64,000 nucleotides of DNA from Sphingobacteriales bacterium (GCA_015655115.1 JAATFQ010000172.1:1-64000), one strand, 5' to 3'. Positions 8,697 to 17,140 are shown, numbered from the stretch's first letter. Numbers and translations: made by a program. Notes: generated by a model not told the origin, from the sequence alone.

Positions 8697-9809
8697 TTAA
8701 TTGTGTTGCGGTTCATCAAGCTGCAACGCTGATTTAGGGTTATTTGAAAGATATGGGAAGATAGATTCCAGCAGATCAATGTAAATGGTGATCCCATCGC
8801 TGATTTCGGAAAGGTAAATATATTCGTCCGCGGTATGTGAGCGTGCCGAATCCCCTGGCCCCATTTTTACTGAGGGCATTTCCAGCCAGCCCTGATCGGA
8901 GCTTGTTGGGGAGATATATGTTTGGCGGCCGATGGCGATACCTGCTTTTACAAGAGGATGCAAGATATCAATTGATGAAGGCGTCAGCACATTAGGGCGC
9001 AGGGTCGTATCGCAAAAGGTGTGGTTTTTAATCGTATTGAGTATTTCCCTGGCAGTATAGCTATGGTCAAACCGGATGTCGACCGTAAAATGGCATTCTC
9101 CAGGAACGATATTATGCTGCAGACCGGCATTGATCTGGGTAACTGTCATTTTTACCGGGTTAGGCATATTTGATTCTATCGGGAAATCGAATGTGGAAAA
9201 CCAGGCTATATCCTTAATGGCTTTATAAATAGCATTGTCGCCCTCTTCCCTGGCAGCATGTCCCGATCGCCCTGTTGAAATGCAGTCCAGTACCATAGAT
9301 CCTTTTTCGGCAATTGCCAGCTGCATATTGGTTGGTTCCCCTACAATCGCAAAGGAAATTGGCATCAGGTCGTCCAGGATACACCTTATCCCCTTCTGTC
9401 CGGAATTTTCTTCTTCTGCTGTGGTGGCAAGGCATAGGTTAAAAGGCAGGTCCTTTCTTTCATAAAAATAGAGGAAAGTGGAAATGAGTGACACCAGGGG
9501 GCCTCCTGCATCATTACTGCCCAGGCCATACAGCTTTCCCTCTTTAATTAAGGGTTCAAAAGGATCATTTACATATTGCGAGTTCGGCTTAACTGTATCT
9601 AAGTGCGAATTGAGCATGATGACAGGTTTTTCCTGATCGAAGTATTTATTGTAGCACCAGATATTGTTAAACTTACGGATAGTGGACACAGAACGTTCAT
9701 TAAGGAATTTTTCTACCGCATCTGCGGCGACGCGCTCTTCTCCACTAAAAGAACGGATGCTGATCAATTTTTCAAGCAGCGATACCGCCTGTTCATATAA
9801 CTGTTTCAT
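8697..9809 (-). CDS. M20-family metallo-deacylase, ArgE-like
   Basis: Dinuclear zinc hydrolase of the M20 family, predicted to remove an N-acyl group from an amino acid. Metal-site and catalytic motifs are present: LNSHLDTVKPN, GLGSNDAGGPL, TAEEENSG, and late GPGDSARSHTADEY. The sequence closely resembles the deacetylase/desuccinylase of Bacteroidota arginine clusters. I prefer the ATG at 9809 (MKQLYEQAVSLLEKLI), which matches family N-termini; an in-frame ATG at 9863 would add 18 residues. It follows the GNAT gene on the same strand and the two probably form an operon. No other arg genes adjoin, so the substrate may be N-acetyl- or N-succinylornithine or another N-acyl amino acid. Confidence 0.85.
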   Translation of the reverse strand: MKQLYEQAVSLLEKLISIRSFSGEERVAADAVEKFLNERSVSTIRKFNNIWCYNKYFDQEKPVIMLNSHLDTVKPNSQYVNDPFEPLIKEGKLYGLGSNDAGGPLVSLISTFLYFYERKDLPFNLCLATTAEEENSGQKGIRCILDDLMPISFAIVGEPTNMQLAIAEKGSMVLDCISTGRSGHAAREEGDNAIYKAIKDIAWFSTFDFPIESNMPNPVKMTVTQINAGLQHNIVPGECHFTVDIRFDHSYTAREILNTIKNHTFCDTTLRPNVLTPSSIDILHPLVKAGIAIGRQTYISPTSSDQGWLEMPSVKMGPGDSARSHTADEYIYLSEISDGITIYIDLLESIFPYLSNNPKSALQLDEPQHN

Positions 9810-9889
9810 TTTGATAAAATTTTGTTGTTCAATATTCTGTTTAATAGCTTTTACAGCCTTCATCTTTAAATGATGGTTTAGATCAATGA

Positions 9890-10504
9890 TTAAATGATGT
9901 TTACCTGCTGGGCCAGATACCTTTGAAAAAACTCATGTCCGGGCAAGATGCTGTGGTCTGCACATACCAAAGGATCAAATAACATGGCCGTGCAAAGGCA
10001 GTTGCATTTGTTCTTGCGTTGAAGGATATCATAGTTGGGACAACTTTTACATCCTTCCCAAAACTGCTCATCCTTAGTGATCTCCGAAAAAGCTACGGGC
10101 ATGAATCCTAGCTGGGAATTCATTTTCATTACTGCCGTTCCTGAGGTGATGCTGAAAATCCTGGCATTTGGGTACATCCGCCTGGAGATCCTGAATACCC
10201 TGTCCTTAATAGACCGGGCGACACCTGAATTGCGGTACTGTGGCGCAACTATCAGCCCAGAGTTAGATACAAAACTTCCCTGCTCCCAGCTTTCAAAGTA
10301 AGAGAACCCTACCCATTGCCCACTGCTGGTCAGGGCTATTACCGCCTTTCCGTCGCGCATCTTTTGTGCAACAGACTCCGGGGTACGCCTGGCGATTCCT
10401 GTTCCTCTGCTGATAGCTGAAGCTTCTGTTTCTTTTATTATTTCATCGACGTATCGGATATCATTTATCGTAGCAATACGCACAAATATCAATTGATTGT
10501 TCAT
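9890..10504 (-). CDS. GNAT N-acetyltransferase, arginine-cluster type
   Basis: A 204-aa GNAT acyltransferase. The acetyl-CoA loop region is visible around LIVAPQYRNSGVARSIKDRVF. The C-terminal tail is unusual and diagnostic: CKSCPNYDILQ followed by KCNCLCTAMLFDP, a cysteine-rich end that I associate with the GNAT that heads Bacteroidota arginine operons, where it is thought to supply N-acylglutamate. Here it is followed only by the ArgE-like deacylase, with the argG, argC, argD, argF and argB genes absent. Function as an N-acylglutamate synthase is inference; a role in modifying another amino acid is possible. Confidence 0.8.
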   Translation of the reverse strand: MNNQLIFVRIATINDIRYVDEIIKETEASAISRGTGIARRTPESVAQKMRDGKAVIALTSSGQWVGFSYFESWEQGSFVSNSGLIVAPQYRNSGVARSIKDRVFRISRRMYPNARIFSITSGTAVMKMNSQLGFMPVAFSEITKDEQFWEGCKSCPNYDILQRKNKCNCLCTAMLFDPLVCADHSILPGHEFFQRYLAQQVNII

Positions 10505-10633
10505 TTTTTCTAGATTGATTGGTCCGCGTGTTTCAAAACTGGTGCCCTATTTCTGAAAGCCAGGAAAAAGCCCCTTCAAAACAAAACAACGAGTAATGAA
10601 AAAAATTCGCTCATCAAATGCCTTCGGGATACC

Positions 10634-10668
10634 CTTTCAAAATGGTATGGTAAATTCCATTTTGAAGG
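10634..10668. repeat. 12-bp inverted repeat upstream of XRE regulator
   Basis: Arms 10634-10645 and 10657-10668 pair over 12 bp (one G-T) around an 11-nt loop. It lies about 50 bp upstream of the XRE gene and about 130 bp upstream of the divergent GNAT gene. No T tract follows, so an operator for the XRE protein is as likely as a terminator. Confidence 0.45.
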
Positions 10669-10716
10669 AAAGATCCCATTAATACCCTAAGCAGTATTAT
10701 TACGTATAAAAAATAA

Positions 10717-10971
10717 ATGATGCAGTGCAACCCGGAAGACATACCTGAAAACATCAGAAAACTAAGATTACAACTTGGGTATTCTCAGCATACTGTGGCA
10801 CGGGCGCTAGGCATATCGCAAAATTCTTACTGCAAAATTGAGTTGGGATATAGCAAGCTTACCGTCAACAAATTATTCAACATTGCTGAGGTATTTAAAT
10901 TACCTATTCAGGATTTTTTTCTTAATCCAAGGTATTGGGCTGTTGATACTTTTAAGGCCAATTTCAGGTAA
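10717..10971 (+). CDS. Small XRE-family HTH transcriptional regulator
   Basis: An 84-aa protein that is almost entirely a Cro/C1-type helix-turn-helix: IRKLRLQLGYSQHTVARALGISQNSYCKIELGYSKLTVNKLFNIAEVF. No effector domain is present. Such single-domain regulators control their own or neighbouring genes. It is divergent from the GNAT-deacylase pair and has an inverted repeat upstream. Targets are unknown. Confidence 0.85.
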   Translation: MMQCNPEDIPENIRKLRLQLGYSQHTVARALGISQNSYCKIELGYSKLTVNKLFNIAEVFKLPIQDFFLNPRYWAVDTFKANFR

Positions 10972-11116
10972 CCTATTCTATTTAGTTATATAAATAATAA
11001 TATATTTTAATATCTATTTGGGAGGTTTTTGAATAAACTACACTATAGTAGAATGGGAGTATAATTTAATAAAATGCTCCCGGAACTATAAACCTTAACC
11101 ACCAATAGCAACTTGC

Positions 11117-11665
11117 ATGCAATACACTAAACTAACAGATGATGAACTGTATGGTCTTATGAAATACGGCGACTCAACCGCTTTTAATGCTATCTATGAG
11201 AGACACTGGGGCGAAGTCTACAATGCAGTTTATAAACGCTTAATGAATTCCAACCAGGCAGAAGAAATTGTCCAGGATATCTTTAGTGAACTCTGGAGAA
11301 CAAGGGCAACAAAAAGCATCGGGAACCTTAAAAATTACTTGCGTGTTACAGGCAAGTATCAGGTATATGCCATATACCGCAGGGAGAAAAATAATCCCAA
11401 ATTTGAAGAAGCTCTGGAAGGAATAGGAATAAGAGATACGTTGCAGGCGGATTCTCCACAGAACGAGAAGGACCTTAAAAGTATGATTTCCGCCTGGATT
11501 ACCACTCAGCCACCCAAAAGACGTCAGATTATTCATTTAGGGTTTAATAAAGAGATGGGGACTAAAGATATTGCACTGAAATTGGGAATTAGCCGGAAGA
11601 CGGTTCAAAACCAGTTGCTGACGGCTAAGGCTGCTTTAAAAGAATACATCAGGAAAATGATGTGA
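11117..11665 (+). CDS. ECF RNA polymerase sigma factor (orphan)
   Basis: A 182-aa sigma-70 family protein with region 2 (about residues 8-80; FNAIYERHWGEVYNAVYKRL and QAEEIVQDIFSELWR) and region 4 HTH (about 120-175; MGTKDIALKLGISRKTVQNQLLTAKAALKEYI). In Bacteroidota this class is usually followed by a FecR-type anti-sigma gene and a SusC receptor; neither is present here, so it is an orphan. It is probably monocistronic, with a hairpin about 50 bp downstream. Target genes are unknown. Confidence 0.9.
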   Translation: MQYTKLTDDELYGLMKYGDSTAFNAIYERHWGEVYNAVYKRLMNSNQAEEIVQDIFSELWRTRATKSIGNLKNYLRVTGKYQVYAIYRREKNNPKFEEALEGIGIRDTLQADSPQNEKDLKSMISAWITTQPPKRRQIIHLGFNKEMGTKDIALKLGISRKTVQNQLLTAKAALKEYIRKMM

Positions 11666-11717
11666 AATTTATTACTCTGATTTGCGTGAATGAAAGGGGT
11701 AATTTTTGTTCCATATA

Positions 11718-11739
11718 AACTGCGCAGGGATGCGCAGTT
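11718..11739 (+). terminator. Hairpin after ECF sigma gene
   Basis: Perfect 8-bp stem AACTGCGC/GCGCAGTT with a 6-nt loop, followed by CTCTT. It lies about 50 bp after the sigma gene stop and probably ends that transcript. The T tract is short. Confidence 0.55.
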
Positions 11740-11869
11740 CTCTTAAAATTTATGGTATTATTTTTACACGCTACCCCATAGGAAAGCCTGCCCGTTTATG
11801 CAAACAGGTAAGGACTAAGGGAATGATAGCTACATGCCTTTGTATAGAGGTTATTCGTTGGAAGAGGGT

Positions 11870-11979
11870 TGAAACGGATCTGGAAGGAGGATGGAACAGC
11901 GTTGGAAAGGGGTTGGAAGGGCTACAGCCATTTCAACCCCTTTCCAATACCGATGCAATACTATTCCAGATCCGTTTCA
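11870..11979. repeat. Large interrupted palindrome with flanking degenerate copies
   Basis: Arms 11870-11915 and 11934-11979 are 46 nt each. The outer 16 bases (TGAAACGGATCTGGAA) and inner 14 bases (TTGGAAAGGGGTTG) are perfectly complementary, separated by a symmetric 16/16 unpaired block, around an 18-nt loop. A diverged direct copy of the right arm follows at about 11989-12032, and a partial copy of the TTGGAA...GGGTTG unit precedes the left arm at 11858-11871. This looks like a dispersed intergenic repeat (REP- or MITE-like) rather than a simple terminator. No transposase gene is nearby. Confidence 0.75.
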
Positions 11980-12042
11980 GCCCCGCTCCAAGCCTTTTCC
12001 AATGCCGTGTAAATCACTATTCAGATCCCTTTGGCTTGCGCT

Positions 12043-12393
12043 TTAAATCAGTTTTTTTAATGAAAGATATCCCACCAAAACTGTAAGCGCAGCAATTTTC
12101 TTTTCCATTATGCTGATATCTTCCTTAAATTTTTTCAACTCTGCACTTTTAGCGATGGATTCATTTTCAGGCATTAAAATCTGCCTGATGTCTATCCTCA
12201 GCTCCACTGCTATTTTACGGATCATGGACATCCTGGCTTTGGCTATCCCAGTCTCAATGGCCCACAAAGTTGACTTGGCTACGCCCAGATCTTGCGCCAG
12301 CTGATCTTGCGAAATGCCGTTTTCGATTCTTAATCTTTTAATGTTTGCTCCTATTTCATTTACAGGAAAAATAATTTCATAATGCTTTTGCAT
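12043..12393 (-). CDS. XRE-family HTH regulator with C-terminal helix
   Basis: A 116-aa protein with an N-terminal Cro/C1 HTH (about residues 10-65; IKRLRIENGISQDQLAQDLGVAKSTLWAIE) and a C-terminal charged helix likely to form a coiled-coil dimer (about 75-105), ending in a short hydrophobic stretch. It is divergent from the DUF6266 gene across a 250-bp AT-rich gap that probably holds both promoters. It belongs to the same regulator class as the 84-aa protein upstream but is not a close copy. Confidence 0.85.
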   Translation of the reverse strand: MQKHYEIIFPVNEIGANIKRLRIENGISQDQLAQDLGVAKSTLWAIETGIAKARMSMIRKIAVELRIDIRQILMPENESIAKSAELKKFKEDISIMEKKIAALTVLVGYLSLKKLI

Positions 12394-12646
12394 TTTATTG
12401 ATTTTAAAATTGATTAAATTATATTTTGCTTTAACGAAATTTTAACACTATTTTTCATCTAAAGAAGGATATAAATAATACAATGTTAAACTTTAAAAAT
12501 ACAACAAACAGACAATAGAAACATAAAATACATCATAAGAATAAACAACAGGTATGTAAAAACTTCATAATTGGTAAAAGCTGGCTCCTGTCTGAGAGGA
12601 GTACAAATACCTAATCAATAATAATTTTAAATTTTAATCAAAAAAA

Positions 12647-13279
12647 ATGATAAGTTCAAGAGCAGGAATCCCAATGATAGGGAAACTAGGCAATACTGTA
12701 ACGTATTTGCTAAATGGAAAATTAGTCACCAGAACGATAGGCCTCACCACCAGGAAGCCTACAATACCGAAGTTGGCAGCAAGGATGGCTTTGACAGTTA
12801 TAGACGAATTGCTGACCGAAGTGATAGACGTCATCAACATCGGATTTAAGCAGGAAGGTATACGTACACGCACAAACGCATATAACCAGGCTTTCAGCTA
12901 TAACCGAATAAATGCAATTGAAGGCAGTTATCCTGATATCAAGGTCAATTATCCAAATGTATTGCTCTCCTATGGCAAGCTGATGCCAGTCTGCAATCCT
13001 GTGATCTCAGTAACGGCAACAGGACTGGCCTGTGAATGGGATAAAGAAATGAAAGCAAACAAAGCACATTGGAGTGATACGGTCATGATCATCGCTTACT
13101 GTCCTGATCTGCAAAAAGCAGCGTATTTAACCGCTGGTGCTGAACGTTACACCGGCAAGGATGAACTGCAGCTGTATACTATGCCGCATGGACATTGGCT
13201 GGAAACATATGTATCGGTAATTTCTGCTAATCATAAAAACGTTAGCAACAGTGTCTATTCCGGCCGCCATTTTTGGTGA
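12647..13279 (+). CDS. DUF6266 family protein
   Basis: A 210-aa protein that I recognise as a member of a Bacteroidota family of unknown function (DUF6266). The N-terminus has the typical glycine-rich opening (GIPMIGKLGNTVTYLLNGKLVTRTIG), and the C-terminal half has the usual beta-sandwich-like pattern with DELQLYTMPHGHWLETYVSVISA and a closing SNSVYSG. No signal peptide or membrane helix is seen. It heads a three-gene run with the HTH protein and the DUF6266-like gene that follow, ended by a terminator at 14084. Function is unknown; such genes are usually found in accessory DNA. Confidence 0.75.
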   Translation: MISSRAGIPMIGKLGNTVTYLLNGKLVTRTIGLTTRKPTIPKLAARMALTVIDELLTEVIDVINIGFKQEGIRTRTNAYNQAFSYNRINAIEGSYPDIKVNYPNVLLSYGKLMPVCNPVISVTATGLACEWDKEMKANKAHWSDTVMIIAYCPDLQKAAYLTAGAERYTGKDELQLYTMPHGHWLETYVSVISANHKNVSNSVYSGRHFW

Positions 13280-13316
13280 TGATGATTGATTATTTTACAG
13301 TTAATAATTTATAAAA

Positions 13317-13577
13317 ATGAGAGCACTTATAAAATATCTCCTGCAGATTTTACAAAACCAGAGGGAGCTGAAAGCTTTAGTTCTTGAAACACAGAATGCA
13401 AGCGCAGCTGTGGACGACACTTTTCTGATCACGGAAGATGTAATGCAGATTTTACAGATATGCAAAAGGAAAGTTTGGGATTTAAGAGATCAAAAAATCC
13501 TCCCATACACCATAGTTGGCAAGACGGTCTATTTCTCTAAAAGGGCTGTCTATAGTTTATTAAAGAAAAATGACTAA
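13317..13577 (+). CDS. Excisionase/MerR-type helix-turn-helix protein
   Basis: An 86-aa protein with an N-terminal helix (LIKYLLQILQNQRELKALVL) and a C-terminal winged HTH of the excisionase type: FLITEDVMQILQICKRKVWDLRDQKILPY followed by GKTVYFSKRAVYSLLKK. In Bacteroidota this architecture is abundant in mobile and accessory islands. It starts 37 bp after the DUF6266 gene and ends 2 bp before the next gene. No integrase is visible in the window. Confidence 0.75.
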   Translation: MRALIKYLLQILQNQRELKALVLETQNASAAVDDTFLITEDVMQILQICKRKVWDLRDQKILPYTIVGKTVYFSKRAVYSLLKKND

Positions 13578-13579
13578 AT

Positions 13580-14065
13580 ATGAAATCAACTTATGTAGAG
13601 TTAACCAGTTTACCTGCGCTTACGAATGACGCAGCTCATGTTCTTAAAGTGACACCTGTTAACATGATATGCAGACATATCCTACGGGACGTAATAATTG
13701 GTGAGTATCCAGAGTACAGCATTGATTGTAGGAAACTATGTATTAGTAAGGGAATAAAAAGCCTGAATCGCCTGGAGTGCCCTGAAGCTAGACTACTACC
13801 CGGCTTTATATTCCAACTGCAGTGGAAATTATCAGACATGAGTACCCATTGCCCAGTTAAAGATGATACTGTCCACGTATTATTGTACAGCGAGTGGCGC
13901 GATGACTTTGCGGTTTTTAAAAATGCAGGAATATGCGGGGATCTGAGTATCTGTCTGCCCTTGCCTTCCAAGTTTGCAGGTGAAGCTCTGCATTGCTGGG
14001 TATTTATAACTAGAGATGATGGAAAAATGGCGAGCGTAAGCGAATATTTGGGCGAGATAATGTAA
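13580..14065 (+). CDS. Diverged DUF6266-like protein
   Basis: A 161-aa protein. Its C-terminal 60 residues (DTVHVLLYSEWRDDFAVF, LPLPSKFAGEALHCWVFITR and SVSEYLGE) follow the same pattern as the C-terminal domain of the DUF6266 protein at 12647 (DTVMIIAYCPD, LYTMPHGHWLETYVSVISA, SNSVYSG). The N-terminal part is shorter and lacks the family's glycine-rich opening, so it may be a truncated or fast-evolving paralogue. The start is coupled to the preceding HTH gene, and a strong terminator follows. Function is unknown. Confidence 0.55.
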   Translation: MKSTYVELTSLPALTNDAAHVLKVTPVNMICRHILRDVIIGEYPEYSIDCRKLCISKGIKSLNRLECPEARLLPGFIFQLQWKLSDMSTHCPVKDDTVHVLLYSEWRDDFAVFKNAGICGDLSICLPLPSKFAGEALHCWVFITRDDGKMASVSEYLGEIM

Positions 14066-14083
14066 TTATGCTTTAGTAGGTTT

Positions 14084-14117
14084 AACACCTGTGATCAACT
14101 GATTGCAGGTGTTTTTT
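14084..14117 (+). terminator. Intrinsic terminator of the DUF6266 gene run
   Basis: Stem AACACCTG (14084-14091) with CAGGTGTT (14106-14113) and a 14-nt loop, followed directly by TTTT. It lies about 20 bp after the stop of the third gene. Confidence 0.8.
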
Positions 14118-14259
14118 ATAATATTCTCATATTTATCCGGGCAGGCTATATATATCGTTGGAGCAGGATCATCACAGATCTCACAGCGCTATAGTAGCTC
14201 CTTCTTTGATTTTTATGCCTTGAAATTATTTACTATCATTGCAGGTATACATCTACTGA

Positions 14260-15354
14260 ATGAGCGCTAAAGAAATAAAAAGCCTGACCGGTATCAGGGG
14301 GCTGGCTGCAATTTATGTGATTGCCTTTCACTGGAATGCCGAGATTGCCAGGAAACTGCCTGTACCAGGCTCCTCTACAGCAGAATTCCTGATGTTGAAA
14401 CTCCTGGGTCATGGATACCTGTCGGTAGATCTGTTCTTCATTCTGAGCGGCTTTGTACTCTGTATAACCTATGCAAAAGTTTTTGGAGAAAGGGTATCGG
14501 CGGGCGACTACCGTTCTTTTATGCTGAAAAGGCTTGCCCGCATTTTCCCATTGTATATTGTAATCACTTTACTGTATTTCGTAGTCTTCCATTATACAGA
14601 TCTTAAGAACTTATTGATGAACCTGACATTGTTACATGGGCTCAATTACAATGAAAATAACTCCATTATACCGCCGGGATGGTCGCTCACCAACGAATGG
14701 GTAGTGTATTTCATATTCCCTTTTTTATTTTTCGTACTGCGGAAAGTAAAAAGAGTATGGCTGATTCTGGGAGCCGCATTACTTATCCTGCTCTTTCTGA
14801 GCTGCTATAGAAGCCTGTACTTTAACTGGTCAAACTACTCTTACCTGAAAAAAGTGGACGGTTTTAACCCGGTAATTTCCTTTACCCGGGGACCAGCAAG
14901 CTTTCTCCGTACGATTACAGCCTACTTACTTGGCGCTGTTACCTTTTTCTGGCTTCAGAAACAACAACAACTCACGTTTTTGAAATTTCTTTGGATGCCC
15001 CTTCTTATACTGATGTTTGTATTGATGTTTATCAGTCGCACGGACATCCTCATCATTCTTGCCATGCCATTCTTCATTATTTACCTGACCAGGGATAATC
15101 TGCTCAGCAGGTTTTTATCGCTGAAGGCTATCCATTTTTTAGGATTAATCTCTTACTCACTCTATGTAAACCACTATTTGTTCATTAAGACTTACAAGAG
15201 TTTTTCGCATTGGGTAGATATGGACAGCCTGCTGCTGAGCTGGGGATATGTATTGGTATGTAGCTTAATTTTCAGTACACTGACATACTATATAATAGAG
15301 AAACCAGGTGTAGCTCTGATCAGGAGATTTACCGGAAGAGCTGCAGGGCAATAA
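14260..15354 (+). CDS. Acyltransferase-3 family membrane O-acyltransferase
   Basis: A 364-aa integral membrane protein with about ten helices, of the acyltransferase-3 (OafA/NodX-like) family that O-acetylates surface polysaccharides or other envelope molecules. Family hallmarks are visible: LTGIRGLAAIYVIAFHWN with the catalytic His near residue 24, GYLSVDLFFILSGFVLC (about 48-64) and the terminal IEKPG. Length fits the membrane-only form without a C-terminal SGNH domain. It stands alone between the DUF6266 run and the small zinc-ribbon gene; no polysaccharide cluster adjoins it, so the substrate is unknown. Confidence 0.9.
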   Translation: MSAKEIKSLTGIRGLAAIYVIAFHWNAEIARKLPVPGSSTAEFLMLKLLGHGYLSVDLFFILSGFVLCITYAKVFGERVSAGDYRSFMLKRLARIFPLYIVITLLYFVVFHYTDLKNLLMNLTLLHGLNYNENNSIIPPGWSLTNEWVVYFIFPFLFFVLRKVKRVWLILGAALLILLFLSCYRSLYFNWSNYSYLKKVDGFNPVISFTRGPASFLRTITAYLLGAVTFFWLQKQQQLTFLKFLWMPLLILMFVLMFISRTDILIILAMPFFIIYLTRDNLLSRFLSLKAIHFLGLISYSLYVNHYLFIKTYKSFSHWVDMDSLLLSWGYVLVCSLIFSTLTYYIIEKPGVALIRRFTGRAAGQ

Positions 15355-15395
15355 TGTTCCTAACCCTGCTCCTTCCCGGATTGGTGTGGTATCTG

Positions 15396-15611
15396 TTATA
15401 ATATGTTAATATTGTTATTCTTGTTTTTAAGTTTAGTATAAGAATTCCTGGTATATGCTGCATCCCAAACATACCGGTTGGTTAGACAATGGGGACAAAA
15501 ATATGTTTTCACAGGCAAAAAGAACAGCAAATGTTTAACAGCCCATGGCCTGTGAGTTTGAAAGTGAAAAGGCGTATTACACTTCCTGCATGCTGAATTA
15601 ATATTGGACAT
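15396..15611 (-). CDS. Small CxxC zinc-ribbon-like protein
   Basis: A 71-aa protein with two cysteine pairs, CRKC near the N-terminus and CPHC near residue 38, separated by a conserved-looking HFQTHRPWAVKHLLFFLPVKTYF segment that is partly hydrophobic. This suggests a small zinc-binding protein. It is convergent with the acyltransferase gene. I do not recognise a named family; the coding call rests on the paired CxxC motifs and a sensible start. Confidence 0.5.
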   Translation of the reverse strand: MSNINSACRKCNTPFHFQTHRPWAVKHLLFFLPVKTYFCPHCLTNRYVWDAAYTRNSYTKLKNKNNNINIL

Positions 15612-15882
15612 ACGGTAATGATTCTGAAACGTTGTAAAATTAACTAAAATAATTAATAAACCATATAATTAAGATAATTAATTGTTCTCTTTTTTACATA
15701 AAAGAATATGATTTGTAGTATTTGATCAGCAATAGTTAAGCCAAAAAGTATAAATAAACGACAAATACCTACATCTGGGTATGAATTTAATCTATATTCA
15801 GGGAGGCAGTATTTAATCAATTTGTTATTCAGTACGTTAAGGTCGTTTTCGTCCTATATCCATACATTCATTCTATTCATAA

Positions 15883-16113
15883 ATTACTGCATTTCTTATT
15901 GTATTATATATTTCCTTACTTATTGGCGGATACCTTATTGTAAAACTTGGTGTATGCTGGATAGGATTACTAGTATTCTTTGTCATATATAAACATAAAG
16001 CTTTAGCTCCAACTACAATAGGTGGAATTTTGCTTTTTGTACAGATCCTTGTTCAAAGGAAAAGATACCTTGATAAAATCGCAGAAGAACATACTCGCAG
16101 TACTGGTACGTAA
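15883..16113 (+). pseudogene. Holin-like two-helix membrane protein frame lacking a standard start
   Basis: A 76-codon frame runs from just after a TAA (15880-15882) to TAA at 16111. It encodes two hydrophobic helices (ISLLIGGYLIVKLGVCWIGL and LLVFFVIYKH, then TTIGGILLFVQILV) and a charged tail RKRYLDKIAEEHTRSTGT. There is no ATG, GTG or TTG in frame; only ATT codons could start it, so it may be a decayed gene or one with an uncommon start. It lies 55 bp upstream of the GH19 lysozyme-like gene, an arrangement like a holin and endolysin pair. The rest of the gap from 15612 is AT-rich and I see no other gene in it. Confidence 0.4.
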
Positions 16114-16168
16114 AAAACAAATTCTTTGCCTGATTGTTGTTTTTCAGATAGTTCAAATCTAGGATAAT

Positions 16169-17140
16169 ATGAATGTTAAGATGTTTAGTATAATCAGGTA
16201 CATATTATTACTTTTTATAGTTCTTGTTTGGAGTTGCAAGGAGGGATCGGGACGGCAAATAAATCCAATTCGTTCAATCCTATCTGAAAAAGAATATGAT
16301 CTGTTATTTCCTTTAAGGGATAGATTCTACAGTTACAATGCACTTCTAGGGGCTGTAAAGCAAATGTCTGCGATAAAAATTACTATTGAACGTGAAGGTG
16401 AATGGATATATAAGATCACACGGTATGACTCGAATACAGGAATAAGCATTGTTTTAAGGGAAGATGCCGATTGGGATCAGCCCTGGGCAAAAAAATTCCA
16501 CAAAAGCATCAATGTAGTTGACTTCGCCAAATTCTGCGCTAATAACAATGCTGAGGTTAATAAAAGAGAATTGCCAGCATTTTTTGCGCATTTATCTCAC
16601 GAAACCAGAAATGGGGAAAGGAACAATTTCAAAGACGGCTTAATGTTGACAAAAGAGTTAGACACGAGTGCAACTTATGTTACTATCAATACTATTTACC
16701 CGGCAATTAAAGGTAAGAAATACTATGGCAGAGGTCCATTGCAGTTGAGCTACAATACTAATTATGGACTGGCTTCATCGTGTATATTTGGTGATAAAAA
16801 TATTTTACTACAAAATCCGGATCTGATTACTAAAGATGCTGTCGTAGCTTTTGAAACTGCGATTTTTTTCTGGATGACTCCCCAAGGTTCAAAGCCATCC
16901 GCTCACGAGGTAATTACCAATGGCTGGAGCCCAAACGAACAAGACAAGGCACATAATTATTCTGCTGGCTTTGGACTAACAATAAACATAATTAATGGGG
17001 GTTTAGAATGTAATAAGGGGTTGGAACAGAAAGAAATGCAAGATAGAGTTTCGTTTTATAAATATTATTTACGCTTTTTCAAAATCAAGGATAATAATGA
17101 AAAGTGCACCTGCGAAAAGATGATACCTTATCCGGGTTAA
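16169..17140 (+). CDS. GH19 chitinase/lysozyme-like lipoprotein
   Basis: A 323-aa protein with an N-terminal hydrophobic segment ending in a Cys (LLFIVLVWSCKEG), consistent with a lipoprotein. The second half is a GH19 domain: FFAHLSHETRNGE holds the expected catalytic Glu, followed by KYYGRGPLQLSYNTNYG, NPDLITKDAVVAFETAIFFW and INGGLEC. GH19 enzymes cut chitin or, in many bacteria and phages, peptidoglycan. Residues 30-115 are a separate N-terminal region I do not recognise. Whether it digests external chitin, attacks other bacteria or remodels the cell's own wall is open. Confidence 0.85.
   Translation: MNVKMFSIIRYILLLFIVLVWSCKEGSGRQINPIRSILSEKEYDLLFPLRDRFYSYNALLGAVKQMSAIKITIEREGEWIYKITRYDSNTGISIVLREDADWDQPWAKKFHKSINVVDFAKFCANNNAEVNKRELPAFFAHLSHETRNGERNNFKDGLMLTKELDTSATYVTINTIYPAIKGKKYYGRGPLQLSYNTNYGLASSCIFGDKNILLQNPDLITKDAVVAFETAIFFWMTPQGSKPSAHEVITNGWSPNEQDKAHNYSAGFGLTINIINGGLECNKGLEQKEMQDRVSFYKYYLRFFKIKDNNEKCTCEKMIPYPG

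Noticed and set aside
11706-12086. 126-codon plus-strand open frame
   Set aside because: It starts within the terminator hairpin area, reads through the palindromic repeat and ends inside the opposite-strand XRE gene; the open frame is a by-product of the repeat.
16140-16165. GTTCAAATC, like a tRNA T-arm
   Set aside because: No matching acceptor, D or anticodon arms around it.
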